Source of the DNA: Streptomyces eurythermus
GTDB taxonomy: Bacteria > Actinomycetota > Actinomycetes > Streptomycetales > Streptomycetaceae
DNA length: 64,000 nucleotides
Direction of reading: 5' to 3'
Assembly: GCF_014649115.1 (NCBI RefSeq)
Contig: NZ_BMSK01000001.1
Coordinates: forward strand, 220,664-284,663
Below are positions 1-8,824 of the stretch, one piece after another. A program made the translations under genes and the position numbers. Within the stretch, counting starts at the first letter, position 1, and each line of letters starts with the position of its first letter. The notes under the pieces are model-generated. The model worked only from the letters and a program-made list of their open reading frames with translations. It was not told the DNA's origin and searched no databases.

Positions 1-367
1 TCAGGACCGTCAGGCCCTTGATGGGCTCGACCGTGATCGGCTTCTCGGGGTTGATGTCCTTGATCAGCGTCTTGCAGGCAAGGCGGTTCTTGCCGTTGAT
101 CCGCATCGCGTCCGAGCCGCAGATGCCGTGCGCGCACGACCGGCGGAAGGTGAGGGAGCCGTCGATGTCCCACTTGATCTTGTGCAGACCGTCGAGGACT
201 CGCTCCTTGGGGTCGATCTCCAGCTGGAAGTCTTCCCAGGTCGCCTCGGCCGAGACCTCCGGGTTGAACCGGCGGACGCGGAAGGTGACCGTGATGTAGG
301 GGGAGTCGGCGAAACCGGGCTCGGGCCGGCCGGCCGCGTCCGCCTTGTCCAGAACAGGGGTAGCCAT
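1..367 (-). CDS. sdhB: Succinate dehydrogenase iron-sulfur subunit (partial)
   Basis: Electron-transfer subunit of complex II, passing electrons from the FAD subunit to the membrane quinone site. Only the first 122 residues are present; the gene runs off the left edge. They form the ferredoxin-like [2Fe-2S] domain. The ligand pattern is Cys78, Cys83, Asp86 and Cys98 (SCAHGICGSDAM then NRLAC). Aspartate at the third position is also used by E. coli SdhB, so it is not a defect. The ATG overlaps the sdhA stop in a TGATG junction, implying translational coupling. The C-terminal [4Fe-4S]/[3Fe-4S] domain lies outside the window. Confidence 0.97.
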   Translation of the reverse strand, partial: MATPVLDKADAAGRPEPGFADSPYITVTFRVRRFNPEVSAEATWEDFQLEIDPKERVLDGLHKIKWDIDGSLTFRRSCAHGICGSDAMRINGKNRLACKTLIKDINPEKPITVEPIKGLTVL

Positions 368-2121
368 CAGTACTTACGCTCCATCGGCTGGTAGCGGGTC
401 TGGACGACCGGCTTGTAGTCGAGACGGACGGTTTCCGAGCCGTCGGCGCCGACCTCGCGGTACGCCATGGTGTGCCGCATGAAGTTGACGTCGTCGCGGT
501 TCGGGTAGTCCTCGCGGTAGTGACCGCCGCGGGACTCCTTGCGGGCGAGGGCCGAGACGGCCATGACCTCGGCCAGGTCGAGCAGGTTGCCCAGCTCGAT
601 CGCCTCAAGGAGGTCCGTGTTGAAACGCTTGCCCTTGTCCTGGATCGCCACGTTCTTGTAGCGCTCCCTGAGCTCGGCGATCTTCTCGACCGCCGTCTTG
701 ATCGTCTGCTCGGTGCGGAACACCATGACGTTGGCGTCCATGGTCTCCTGCAGCTCGCGGCGCAGGGTCGCCACCCGCTCGTTGCCGGTGGAGGTGCGCA
801 GCCGCTCGATCTGCTCGACGACGAAGGACTCCGGGTCCTCCGGCAGCTCCACGAAGTCGGCCTTGGCCGAGTACTCGGCGGCGGCGATGCCCGCGCGGCG
901 GCCGAAGACGTTGATGTCCAGCAGCGAGTTGGTGCCGAGACGGTTGGCGCCGTGCACGGAGACACAGGCGACCTCGCCGGCCGCGTACAGACCCGGCACG
1001 ACCGTGGTGTTGTCCGCCAGGACCTCACCCTCGACGTTCGTCGGGATGCCGCCCATCGCGTAGTGCGCGGTCGGCTGGATCGGGATCGGGTCCGTGTACG
1101 GCTCGATGCCCAGGTAGGTCCGCGCGAACTCGGTGATGTCCGGCAGCTTGGCGTCCAGCTGCTCCGGCGGCAGGTGGGTCAGGTCCAGGTACACGTGGTC
1201 GCCCTCGGGACCGCAGCCGCGGCCCTCGCGGATCTCCGTGTAGATGGAGCGGGACACGACGTCACGGGACGCCAGGTCCTTCATGACGGGAGCGTACTTC
1301 TCCATGAAGCGCTCGCCGTCCTTGTTGCGCAGGATGCCGCCCTCGCCGCGGGCGCCCTCGGTGAGCAGGATGCCCATGCGCCAGATGCCGGTCGGGTGGA
1401 ACTGGAAGAACTCCATGTCCTCCAGCGGGAGCCCGCGCCGGTAGACCGCCGCCTGGCCGTCACCGGTCAGGGTGTGGGCGTTCGACGTCACCTTGAAGAA
1501 CTTGCCGCAGCCGCCGGAGGCGTAGATGACGGCCTTCGCCTGGAAGACGTGGATCTCGCCGGTGGCCAGCTCGTACGCGACGACACCGGCGGACTTCTTG
1601 ACGCCGTCGACCTCGGTGATCAGCTGGTCCAGGACGTAGAACTCGTTGAAGAACTCCACGCCCTCCTTGACGCAGTTCTGGTACAGCGTCTGGAGGATCA
1701 TGTGGCCGGTGCGGTCCGCGGCGTAGCAGGACCGGCGGACCGGGGCCTCGCCGTGGTTGCGGGAGTGACCGCCGAAGCGGCGCTGGTCGATGGTGCCGTT
1801 CGGGGTCCGGTTGAACGGCAGGCCCATCTTCTCCAGGTCGAGGACGGCGTCGATGGCCTCCTTCGCCAGGATCTCGGCGGCGTCCTGGTCGACCAGGTAG
1901 TCACCGCCCTTGACCGTGTCGAAGGTGTGCCACTCCCAGTTGTCCTCCTCCACGTTGGCGAGCGCGGCGGCCATGCCGCCCTGCGCGGCGCCCGTGTGGG
2001 AGCGGGTGGGGTAGAGCTTGGTCAGGACCGCGGTGCGGCTGCGCTTCGTCGCCTCGATGGCGGCGCGCATGCCCGCGCCGCCGGCGCCGACGATGACGGT
2101 GTCGTACTTGTGGATCTTCAT
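367..2121 (-). CDS. sdhA: Succinate dehydrogenase flavoprotein subunit
   Basis: Catalytic subunit of complex II, oxidising succinate to fumarate with covalently bound FAD. The 584 residues match the usual family length. The N-terminal FAD fold shows GAGGAG near residue 12. His42 in the SHTGAAQGG segment is the expected site of covalent flavin attachment. The substrate-site motif FQFHPTGIW lies near residue 240, and [11 protein letters not shown] follows in the capping region. It sits between sdhD (19-nt gap) and sdhB (1-nt overlap) in the order sdhCDAB, so all four should be co-transcribed. The start is the ATG beginning MKIHKYDTV. Confidence 0.98.
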   Translation of the reverse strand: MKIHKYDTVIVGAGGAGMRAAIEATKRSRTAVLTKLYPTRSHTGAAQGGMAAALANVEEDNWEWHTFDTVKGGDYLVDQDAAEILAKEAIDAVLDLEKMGLPFNRTPNGTIDQRRFGGHSRNHGEAPVRRSCYAADRTGHMILQTLYQNCVKEGVEFFNEFYVLDQLITEVDGVKKSAGVVAYELATGEIHVFQAKAVIYASGGCGKFFKVTSNAHTLTGDGQAAVYRRGLPLEDMEFFQFHPTGIWRMGILLTEGARGEGGILRNKDGERFMEKYAPVMKDLASRDVVSRSIYTEIREGRGCGPEGDHVYLDLTHLPPEQLDAKLPDITEFARTYLGIEPYTDPIPIQPTAHYAMGGIPTNVEGEVLADNTTVVPGLYAAGEVACVSVHGANRLGTNSLLDINVFGRRAGIAAAEYSAKADFVELPEDPESFVVEQIERLRTSTGNERVATLRRELQETMDANVMVFRTEQTIKTAVEKIAELRERYKNVAIQDKGKRFNTDLLEAIELGNLLDLAEVMAVSALARKESRGGHYREDYPNRDDVNFMRHTMAYREVGADGSETVRLDYKPVVQTRYQPMERKY

Positions 2122-2140
2122 GATTCTCGCAGCCCCGTGC

Positions 2141-2623
2141 CTAGCGGATGTTCGGGTCGAAGGTGAAGATCACCAGCGTGCCCAGCAGGATGGTGAACAC
2201 CGTGGCGGTGTAGAGCAGTGCCTTCAGCCACAACCGGCTGGTCGGCCGCTCGGCGTAGTCGTTGATGACCGTGCGCAGGCCGTTGGCGCCGTGCAGCATC
2301 GCCAGCCACAGCATCACCAGGTCCCAGACCTGCCAGAACGGGGATGCCCAGCGGCCGGCCACGAAGGCGAAGCCGACCTTGGAGACACCGCCGTCCAGCA
2401 CCAGCTGGATCAGCAGGTGGCCGAGGACGAGGACGACCAGCACGATGCCGGACAGGCGCATGAACAGCCACGCCGCCAGCTCGAAGTTGCCCCGGGTCGA
2501 CTTGGGGGTCTTCTTGGTGCGCTTGCGCGGGGCCTCGATCAGCGGGGCCGGGTGGTCGACGGTGTAGACGGGGGCGCCTTCCACGGGGCCGACTCCGGAA
2601 GCGGGGGTTTCAGTCGTGGACAT
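2141..2623 (-). CDS. sdhD: Succinate dehydrogenase membrane anchor subunit
   Basis: Membrane anchor of complex II, forming the quinone and heme pocket with SdhC. The protein is 160 residues. A charged and proline-rich N-terminal tail of about 55 residues precedes three hydrophobic segments, near residues 58-80, 95-115 and 130-152. The start ATG is 5 nt downstream of the sdhC stop. Longer in-frame upstream sequence exists only because the frame stays open through sdhC. Identity rests on position in the sdhCDAB operon and topology, since these anchors diverge strongly in sequence. Confidence 0.9.
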   Translation of the reverse strand: MSTTETPASGVGPVEGAPVYTVDHPAPLIEAPRKRTKKTPKSTRGNFELAAWLFMRLSGIVLVVLVLGHLLIQLVLDGGVSKVGFAFVAGRWASPFWQVWDLVMLWLAMLHGANGLRTVINDYAERPTSRLWLKALLYTATVFTILLGTLVIFTFDPNIR

Positions 2624-2628
2624 CGGCG

Positions 2629-3009
2629 TCAGCTCCCAAAGAGTGCACGGTACGCGTGGCCGAGGACCGGGTAGATCGCCCCGGCCATCAGGACGATCCA
2701 GACACCCATCACGGTCCAGAACATCTGCTTCTGGTAGCGCGGGCCCTTCGACCAGAAGTCGACGGCGATGACCCGCAGGCCGTTGAGCGCGTGGAAGAGG
2801 ATGGCGGCGACGAGGCCGTACTCCAGCAGCGCGACGATCGGCGTCTTGTACGTGGCTACGACCTTGTCGTAGTCCTCGGGGGAGACACGCACGAGAGCGG
2901 TGTCCAGCACGTGAACGAACAGGAAGAAGAAAATGAGGACGCCGGTGACTCGGTGAGCCACCCAGGACCACATTCCTTCCCGGCCGCGGTACAGCGTTCC
3001 AGCCGGCAC
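2629..3009 (-). CDS. sdhC: Succinate dehydrogenase cytochrome b subunit
   Basis: First gene of the sdh operon, encoding the 126-residue cytochrome b556-type anchor. HRVTGVLIFFFLFVHVLD near residues 19-36 carries histidines suited to heme ligation. Two further hydrophobic helices follow, near 60-80 and 95-115. It begins at ATG 3009, 180 nt from the convergently oriented 3190 gene. That gap should hold the operon promoter, but I could not assign a convincing -35/-10 pair. Length and motif fit the actinobacterial SdhC family. Confidence 0.92.
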   Translation of the reverse strand: MPAGTLYRGREGMWSWVAHRVTGVLIFFFLFVHVLDTALVRVSPEDYDKVVATYKTPIVALLEYGLVAAILFHALNGLRVIAVDFWSKGPRYQKQMFWTVMGVWIVLMAGAIYPVLGHAYRALFGS

Positions 3010-3189
3010 GGAAGAACCCTCCGGGTGCGGGGACTAGGGCCGCGCCGGCTTCTCTGTCGGTCGGGCCCGGCCGGGTACGGTCCACCGGCCCCCAGCATCG
3101 TAGCGAGGCGATGAGCTGTGCCTTACGGGGGGCCTACCGGTGTGATCAAAGTGGCACGCGGTTGGGCTAGCCCGGTGCGGTGTGTCCGG

Positions 3190-3801
3190 TTATCTGCCGG
3201 GTGCGGGTGCGTTGGTACTGGTCGCGCGGTTCCTGGTGCCTCTGAGAAATGCCGCGATTCTCCCTTTCGCGAGGCGTCGGAGCTGTTCCGCCGCCACCAC
3301 CCGCTCGTCCTCCGGATCGTTCGCCAATCGTGACCGGATCGCCTGGAGGATGTGGTCGATGACCTCGTCCGCGGGGATGTCGCCCAGGTAGATGATGAAC
3401 GTGTGGCCGAACCGGGCCTCGTAGGCGGCGTGGGCGGCGCCGAGGGCCATGTGGGCCGCCGAGTACGTGTCCTCGGGCAGCTCGGGGAGGCACTCCCCGG
3501 CCAGGGCCTCGGCGAGGTCGGCGGGGGAGAGGTCGTACGTCGCCTCGTCCGCCGCGGCCAGCAGGGAGTCCAGGTCGGGGTAGGGGCGGTGCGCGGCGAT
3601 CCGGTCGGACCAGCGCGGGCTGCGCAGGCAGTGCAGCAGAAGGGTGCGCGCCTCGTCGGCGGACGCCGTGTTGAAGGCGTCGAGCGGCTTGGGGAGATAC
3701 GGCAGAGGGTGGGCGGGCAGCGTCGGTCCTCGCGTCACTTGTGGTGCGGCAGGGGATTCTGTGAAGGATGTGAGTGTCGTCAGGTTATCGAGAGTGGTCA
3801 T
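3190..3801 (-). CDS. OHCU decarboxylase-like protein, active-site motif missing
   Basis: A 203-residue protein that resembles 2-oxo-4-hydroxy-4-carboxy-5-ureidoimidazoline decarboxylases, the last step of urate-to-allantoin conversion. Resemblances are LLHCLRSPRW near the start of the domain, the AAYEARFGHTFIIYLGD strand (here HAAYEARFG...), and the NDPEDERVVAAEQLRRLAKGRI helix ending. In active members an AHPRIG-type segment supplies the catalytic histidine. The equivalent stretch here reads AGECLPELPED and has no histidine. It may be a non-catalytic paralogue or have another activity. No other urate genes are nearby. The start ATG at 3801 is the most plausible, though its ribosome-binding site is weak. 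It is divergent from the hexosaminidase gene. Confidence 0.72.
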   Translation of the reverse strand: MTTLDNLTTLTSFTESPAAPQVTRGPTLPAHPLPYLPKPLDAFNTASADEARTLLLHCLRSPRWSDRIAAHRPYPDLDSLLAAADEATYDLSPADLAEALAGECLPELPEDTYSAAHMALGAAHAAYEARFGHTFIIYLGDIPADEVIDHILQAIRSRLANDPEDERVVAAEQLRRLAKGRIAAFLRGTRNRATSTNAPAPGR

Positions 3802-3896
3802 ACGGTGTCCGAGCGATAACGGAATTTCACTCGAACGGCAGAGTTTCGCTTCGTCCGGCTGACCGCTGAACCGGGGAACGGTCGTACGTTGGCAGG

Positions 3897-5594
3897 GTGA
3901 CCCAGCACAGGCGCGAGCGCCGGGGACCGGCGCGACAGGTGGTACGGAAGCGGGCGGTGATGGTCGCGGCGTTCGCCGGGACGGTCGCGCTCGGCACGGG
4001 CGTCGGCCTGTGGGCCGCGGCGGACGACGGCGGCGCACCGCCGGGGAACGGCACGCGCCACTCGGCCTCCGGCCGGGTGACCGGCACCGGCACCGGCCCC
4101 GGTACTGGCACCGGTAAGGCGCCCACGGCACCGGGCACCCCGTCGGTGGCGCCGAGCCCGAGCCGGTCGTACCCGCTGTCGAAGGCGCCGCGCACGATAC
4201 CCGCGGTCCGCTCGCACACCCCGGAGCGCGGCCCCGGCTGGCGGCCCCGGCCGGGCGCGCGGGTGGTGGTGGCCGATCCGGCGCTGGCCGACGAGGGGCG
4301 GCTGGTAGCCGGGGAGCTGGGGCTGGCGTACGCCGGGGAGAAGAACGACGCGCGGGCCGGCGACGTACGGCTCGCGCTCGGCGGCGGGGGCGGGAACCGG
4401 GAGTCGTACACGCTGACCGTCCGGGGCGGGCGGGTCGAGATCACCGGGCCCGGCGAGGCCGGGGTCTTCTACGGCACCCGCACCCTGAAGCAGGAGGTCC
4501 ACGGCGGCGGCACGGCACCGGAGGGCGTCGTGCGCGACCAGCCGGCCAAGCCGGTGCGCGGGTTCATGCTGGACATCGCGCGCAAACCGTTCACCGCGGC
4601 CTGGATCGAGGACCGGATACGCGAGCTGGGGGACCTGAAGTTCAACGAGCTGGGCCTGCACTTCTCCGACGACCAGGCCTTCCGGATCGAGTCCGCCAGC
4701 CATCCCGAGATCGTCTCCCCGGACCACCTGACCAAGGCCCAGGTCAAGGAGATCGTGGCGCTGGCGGACGCCCGGCACATCACCGTCGTCCCCGAGATCG
4801 ACTCCCCGGGACACCTGGGCGCGGTCCTCGCCGCCCACCCCGACCTGCGGCTGCGCAAGGCGAACGGGGTGGTGCTCCGCGGTGCCGTCGACATCTCCAA
4901 GGACGCCTCGGCCCGGCTGGTGGACGACCTGCTGAACGAGTACGCCGACCTGTTCACCGGCGGCCAGTGGCACCTGGGCGGGGACGAGTACCAGGCGCTG
5001 ATGGCGCGCGACCCGCAGACGTCGTACCCGCAGCTGGCCGCCGCCGCGAAGCGCAAGTACGGCCCCGGCGGCACGGTCGCCGACCTCACCACCGGCTGGC
5101 TGAACGACCGCGCCGCCACCGTCCGCGCCCACGGCAGGACCGTACGGGCCTGGAACGACGGCTTCTTCCGGGGCACCTCCGTACAGGCCGACCCCTCGCT
5201 CCAGGTCGCCTACTGGACCGGCAAGGAGATCGGCGCCCGGCCGCCGGCCGAGTACCTGAGCGCCGGCCGCCGGATGCTCAACTACAACGACGAGTTCCTC
5301 TACTACGTGCTCGGCCAGCCGCAGACCTTCGTCTACCCGACCGGACAGCGCATCTACGAGCAGTGGAACCCGAGGGTGGTGCGCGGTAAGACCGCCGTGC
5401 CCGCGCGCTACGACGGGCAGATCCTCGGCGGGTCGTTCGCCGTGTGGTGCGACTTCCCCAACGCGCAGACGCAGGCGCAGGTCGCCGCCGGGATCCGGAT
5501 GCCGCTGCGGGCCACCGTGCAGAAACTGTGGGACCCGGGCCGGCCCGCGCTGTCCTGGGCGGACTTCCGGAAACTGGCGGACCGGCTGGGCTGA
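3897..5594 (+). CDS. Secreted beta-N-acetylhexosaminidase (GH20)
   Basis: Predicted exported glycoside hydrolase removing terminal N-acetylglucosamine or N-acetylgalactosamine, useful in chitin and wall-sugar recycling. An arginine-rich N-terminus plus a hydrophobic segment (residues about 20-40) looks like a signal or anchor, followed by a Pro/Thr/Gly linker to about residue 100. The GH20b-like domain is near 115-210. The catalytic barrel shows LGLHFSDDQAFRIE, EIDSPGHLGAV and the catalytic pair in WHLGGDEY, which matches the Asp-Glu mechanism using the substrate acetamido group. The GTG start has no good ribosome-binding site, so a leaderless transcript or a slightly later start is possible. 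Confidence 0.9.
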   Translation: MTQHRRERRGPARQVVRKRAVMVAAFAGTVALGTGVGLWAAADDGGAPPGNGTRHSASGRVTGTGTGPGTGTGKAPTAPGTPSVAPSPSRSYPLSKAPRTIPAVRSHTPERGPGWRPRPGARVVVADPALADEGRLVAGELGLAYAGEKNDARAGDVRLALGGGGGNRESYTLTVRGGRVEITGPGEAGVFYGTRTLKQEVHGGGTAPEGVVRDQPAKPVRGFMLDIARKPFTAAWIEDRIRELGDLKFNELGLHFSDDQAFRIESASHPEIVSPDHLTKAQVKEIVALADARHITVVPEIDSPGHLGAVLAAHPDLRLRKANGVVLRGAVDISKDASARLVDDLLNEYADLFTGGQWHLGGDEYQALMARDPQTSYPQLAAAAKRKYGPGGTVADLTTGWLNDRAATVRAHGRTVRAWNDGFFRGTSVQADPSLQVAYWTGKEIGARPPAEYLSAGRRMLNYNDEFLYYVLGQPQTFVYPTGQRIYEQWNPRVVRGKTAVPARYDGQILGGSFAVWCDFPNAQTQAQVAAGIRMPLRATVQKLWDPGRPALSWADFRKLADRLG

Positions 5595-5771
5595 GCCACG
5601 GGAGGCGGAACGGGCGGGCGCCGGAACCCGGTGGACGGGCGGGGGCGTCCGGCCGTATGTTCCGGTGTCCGCGCACGCCGGCGACGCACGTGCCGGTGCC
5701 GCCGGCGGCGCTCGGGTCCGGGGAGGACCACGCGCCGTCCCGCCTCTCTTTCTTCTCGGGGGAACCTCGTC

Positions 5772-6500
5772 ATGACCTCGCCCGTGCCCGTGCCGCCGAA
5801 CCCGCACCCGGCCCCGCCCGGCGCCTGGCCGCGCTCACCGGCCGCGCTCGCCCGGGCCACCGCCGTACTGCTCGGCCTGGTCGTCGCCACCGACCTGTTC
5901 GCCTGCTACGCGGACCTGCTGGAGATGGACGTCACCAAGGACCTCGTCGACGGCGTCGTGGGCGATGACGTGATCGACCGGGCCGACCACGCGGACGACC
6001 TCTACGGCCTCTCCGGCATCCTCCAGGGCGTGGCGCTGGTGGCCACGATGGTCGTCTATCTGTGCTGGCTGTGGCGGGTCCGGGTGAACGCCGGGGTGTT
6101 CGACGCCTCCCGGCACCGCATGCGGCTCGGCTGGACGATCGGCGGCTGGTTCTGCCCGGTGGTGAACCTGTGGTTCCCGCGCCGGATCGTCGCGGACACC
6201 TGGGACGCCAGCGGGCCCTGGGGCGCGCGGTCCGGGCACTCGCTGGTCAACGCCTGGTGGACGCTGTGGCTCGTCGATCTCCTGCTGGGCCGGTTCGCCG
6301 ACACGCGTTCCCGGCGCGCCGAGACGGTGGAGGAGCTGTACGAGGCCGCCAGGGCGATGCTGCTCTCCGACGCGCTCGACATCGTGGCCGCGGTGCTCGC
6401 CGTCCTGGTGGTCGTCCGGCTGAGCCGGTTGCAGGAGCGGAAGCTGCGCTCGGGCGAGATGCCGTTCCCGGCCCCGCCCCCGGCTCCGGAGCTTGGCTGA
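5772..6500 (+). CDS. DUF4328-type membrane protein
   Basis: A 242-residue predicted multi-pass membrane protein of unknown function. A proline-rich tail of about 20 residues precedes hydrophobic segments near 27-48, 90-110, 130-150, 170-185 and 215-235. The block WTIGGWFCPVVNLWFPRRIV and the later SLVNAWWTLWLVD are typical of the DUF4328 family found throughout Streptomyces. The ATG is preceded by GGGGGAA at a sensible distance. Neighbours give no functional hint. Confidence 0.8.
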   Translation: MTSPVPVPPNPHPAPPGAWPRSPAALARATAVLLGLVVATDLFACYADLLEMDVTKDLVDGVVGDDVIDRADHADDLYGLSGILQGVALVATMVVYLCWLWRVRVNAGVFDASRHRMRLGWTIGGWFCPVVNLWFPRRIVADTWDASGPWGARSGHSLVNAWWTLWLVDLLLGRFADTRSRRAETVEELYEAARAMLLSDALDIVAAVLAVLVVVRLSRLQERKLRSGEMPFPAPPPAPELG

Positions 6501-6593
6501 AAATCGACCACTGTGACACTCCCGCGCCGTCGCACGCAGTAAGGGGGAGTGCGGGCTCCGTACCGGTCGGTGCCCCGGTGAGGGAGGCTTTCC

Positions 6594-7175
6594 ATGAGCC
6601 TGGTGGAACTGGTCGCACGGGCCGACGAACGCGGACTGGCCGTCGGCGGGCTGGCTTGTCTTGATCGGTGCCTTCCGCTGCTCGGCGGCGACGACGAGGC
6701 GCTGCGACCCCTGTGGGCGAGCCTCGCCGACGGCTCCGGCTGGGCCGGGGACCTGGCGCGCGCCCGTGACCTCCTCGGCGCCGGGCGGCTCCCCGACGAC
6801 GAGGCCGCGCTGCTGGCCCACCGCATGCTGGAGTCGGCCCCCGCCGAGCGCACCGCCGACGCGCTGCGGCCCTGGGCCGAGGCATGCTCGACCGCCTCAC
6901 TCCGGGTCCACCGGCTGCTGGACCCGGCGGCAGGGGCCGGACCGGACGCGGGCGATTCCCTACGGGCGGACGCGGGGGACACCGTCGGCCCCTCGCCGCT
7001 CGTCGCCGCCGAGCTGCGCCGGCAGGCCCTGGTGCTGGAGCTCCTCGCGGACCACGGCGCCCAGGGGCTGCGCCGGGCGCTGGAGGTGACGGTGGAGGGC
7101 CGCCGGGTGCTGCGCGCGGTGGTCTCGCGCCGGGCGCGCAACACGGCGGAAGCGGGGGCGCGGGCGGGCCTGTGA
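6594..7175 (+). CDS. Conserved hypothetical protein (alpha-helical, cytoplasmic)
   Basis: A 193-residue protein I cannot assign to a functional family. It has no signal peptide or membrane segment. It looks almost wholly helical, with Ala/Leu/Arg-rich heptads such as DEAALLAHRMLESAP and AAELRRQALVLELLADHG. The residue 100-120 stretch is Gly/Asp/Ala-rich and may be a linker. A clear GGGAGG ribosome-binding site lies 7-12 nt before the ATG. It lies in tandem with 5772 and 7282 but with gaps of about 100 nt, so co-transcription is uncertain. Confidence 0.7.
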   Translation: MSLVELVARADERGLAVGGLACLDRCLPLLGGDDEALRPLWASLADGSGWAGDLARARDLLGAGRLPDDEAALLAHRMLESAPAERTADALRPWAEACSTASLRVHRLLDPAAGAGPDAGDSLRADAGDTVGPSPLVAAELRRQALVLELLADHGAQGLRRALEVTVEGRRVLRAVVSRRARNTAEAGARAGL

Positions 7176-7281
7176 CCTTCGTGCGGTGGACGTGGGGCGG
7201 TCCTGCGGCGGTTGGCGAAACGTTTGGCGAAACAGGGCGGAACCCCGTGACGCGACCCCGCCCCGGGGCGCTCTTCCCTAT

Positions 7282-7767
7282 GTGACAGCCCACACGACAG
7301 CCGAAGCGACAGCCCATGTGACCGCCTACGCCACCGGCCCGGTGCCGGCCGCGGCGCCGGCCCGTTCGACGGCCCCGTACGGGCCGGCCCGGCGGGAGAC
7401 CAGGCCGCGCGCCGCGGCGAAACCCGCGCGCTGGGCGGCGGACGCGGTGGCGACGATGCGCGAGGGCGCCCGGGTGCGGCTCGACTACTCGGCGCAGAGC
7501 CTGTGGCGGGTGGACCGGATGATCCAGGAGATACGCCGGGAGCGGGCGCCGTACGCGGCCGTCCGCAGCGTCCTGCGCGGTTTCGGCGCCTACGCCGGCG
7601 AGGTCATCGTCCGCCGGACCGGCGCCGAGTGGTGGGCGACGGGCGGCGAGCACTGGGTGCGCACCCCCGACGGCCGGCTGTGGGACCCCATCGACGAGGC
7701 CCGCCGCTGCTACGGCGGCCACGGCTCGCTCCGACTGCTGTGCCGGGACGCGACCACCGAGGCGTGA
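7282..7767 (+). CDS. Conserved hypothetical protein
   Basis: A protein of about 161 residues with no recognisable function. The first 55 residues are Ala/Thr/Pro-rich and look disordered. The folded part runs from MREGARVRLDYSAQSLW to the C-terminus and includes GAYAGEVIVRRTGAEWW and GRLWDPIDEARRCY, a pattern I associate with a small Streptomyces family of unknown role. The start is uncertain: GTG 7186 (longer), GTG 7282 (used here), GTG 7318 and ATG 7457 are all in frame and none has a convincing ribosome-binding site. Confidence 0.6.
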   Translation: MTAHTTAEATAHVTAYATGPVPAAAPARSTAPYGPARRETRPRAAAKPARWAADAVATMREGARVRLDYSAQSLWRVDRMIQEIRRERAPYAAVRSVLRGFGAYAGEVIVRRTGAEWWATGGEHWVRTPDGRLWDPIDEARRCYGGHGSLRLLCRDATTEA

Positions 7768-7800
7768 GGTGACTGCCGAGGTCTGAGGCGGGCCGGGCCC

Positions 7801-7827
7801 GGGCCGAGCGGGGACCGTGCTCGGCCC
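7801..7827 (+). terminator. Hairpin after the 7282 gene
   Basis: Nine-base perfect arms GGGCCGAGC (7801-7809) and GCTCGGCCC (7819-7827) around a 9-nt loop, 34 nt past the stop codon. There is no U-tract, as is usual in Streptomyces. The 7768-8015 gap also holds two copies of CGCCCCTTCTCCGGCC-like sequence near 7866 and 7899. Nothing gene-like is seen. Confidence 0.55.
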
Positions 7828-8015
7828 GACCGGGGGGCCGTTTCCGAGCCGTTCGTGGGCCGCCCCGCCCCTTCTCCGGCCCTTCGCCGGCCGCCCCCGC
7901 CCCTTCTCCGGCCGCCGTCCGGCTGTGACACTTCCGTCGGGGCCGACGCTGATGATCGTGGAGGGCGACCGACACGGCCGGAGCGTGTCGCAACCGTGAG
8001 GTCAGGCGCCACGCA

Positions 8016-8678
8016 GTGGCCAGGAACTCGGCACGAACGAGGACGGTCTTGGGCCAGGGAGTTCAACCCCGCCGCCCGCAGCCGCGGGACGGGGAGCTGG
8101 GCGCGGCCGTGGCACGGGCCCAGGGCGGCGACGAGACCGCCTTCGCGGTGGCCTACCGGATCGTGCACCCCGGACTGCTGGGCTATCTGCGCGGCCTGGT
8201 CGGCGAGGAGGCGGAGGACATCGCCTCGGAGGCATGGCTGGAGATCGCCCGGGACCTCGCCCGCTTCCAGGGCGACGGGGCCGGCTTCCGCGGCTGGACC
8301 GCGGCCATCGCCCGGCACCGCGCGCTGGACCACCTGCGCCGGCAGCGGGCCCGGCCCCGGCCCGTCCCGCTGGAACAGGACGCCCTGGAACTGCCCGGCC
8401 GGCACGGCACCGACGACCAGGCCCTGGAGTCGCTGTCCACCGGGCGGGTGCTGGAGCTGGTGCGCGCGCTGCCGCGGGACCAGGCCGAGGCGGTGCTGCT
8501 GCGGGTGGTCGTCGGCCTCGACGGCCCGTCCGCCGCCCGCGTCCTCGGCAAACGCCCCGGCGCCGTCCGCACGGCCACCTACCGGGGCCTGCGCCGCCTG
8601 GCCCGCCACCTCGCCGGCACCGGCGCCGGGGGCGGGCACGAGGACGGGAACGGGGAGGACGGGCGCGGACGTGGCTGA
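8016..8678 (+). CDS. ECF-type RNA polymerase sigma factor (paralogue 1)
   Basis: A 220-residue ECF sigma factor. Region 2 (about residues 30-105) contains AQGGDETAFAVAYRIVHPGLLGYLRGLVG, EDIASEAWLEIARDL and FRGWTAAIARHRALDHLRR. Region 4 (about 145-200) contains LPRDQAEAVLLRVVVGLD, LGKRPGAVRTATYRGLRRLA. It is strikingly similar in length and sequence to the sigma factor at 10609, so the two look like a tandem duplication now separated by an ATPase gene. The first 25 residues are less conserved. The GTG at 8016 is the only usable start before region 2. No anti-sigma gene follows it directly. Confidence 0.9.
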   Translation: MARNSARTRTVLGQGVQPRRPQPRDGELGAAVARAQGGDETAFAVAYRIVHPGLLGYLRGLVGEEAEDIASEAWLEIARDLARFQGDGAGFRGWTAAIARHRALDHLRRQRARPRPVPLEQDALELPGRHGTDDQALESLSTGRVLELVRALPRDQAEAVLLRVVVGLDGPSAARVLGKRPGAVRTATYRGLRRLARHLAGTGAGGGHEDGNGEDGRGRG

Positions 8679-8737
8679 CCTGAACGGCGGCCGGCCGTCA
8701 GGCTGTCGCCTGCCTGGCCCTGTCACAGTGCGGCGGT

Positions 8738-8816
8738 ACTGATTCTATATAAGTGAGTGCGACTGATTCTGTCGAAGTAGAATTAGACATAGTCCCCTCG
8801 CGCGGTGTGCAGGAGG
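8738..8816 (+). promoter_or_regulatory. AT-rich leader of the ATPase gene, with repeats and strong RBS
   Basis: A sharp AT-rich patch in a very GC-rich setting. The nonamer ACTGATTCT occurs at 8738-8746 and 8762-8770, 24 bp apart. A partial palindrome TGTCGAAGTAGAATTAGACA spans 8770-8789. TATATA at 8746-8751 could serve as a -10-like element. AGGAGG at 8811-8816 is a consensus ribosome-binding site for ATG 8825. The composition suggests the ATPase gene and its promoter arrived together. Confidence 0.5.
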
Positions 8817-8824
8817 TCCACGTG

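Noticed and set aside
472..2166. Long open frame antisense to sdhA
   Set aside because: It is a mirror of the GC-rich sdhA codons, with Val/Asp/Leu/Arg low-complexity translation and no family motifs.
3798..5807. Very long minus-strand frame opposite the hexosaminidase
   Set aside because: The plus-strand frame has GH20 motifs; the antisense translation is compositionally biased and has no domains.
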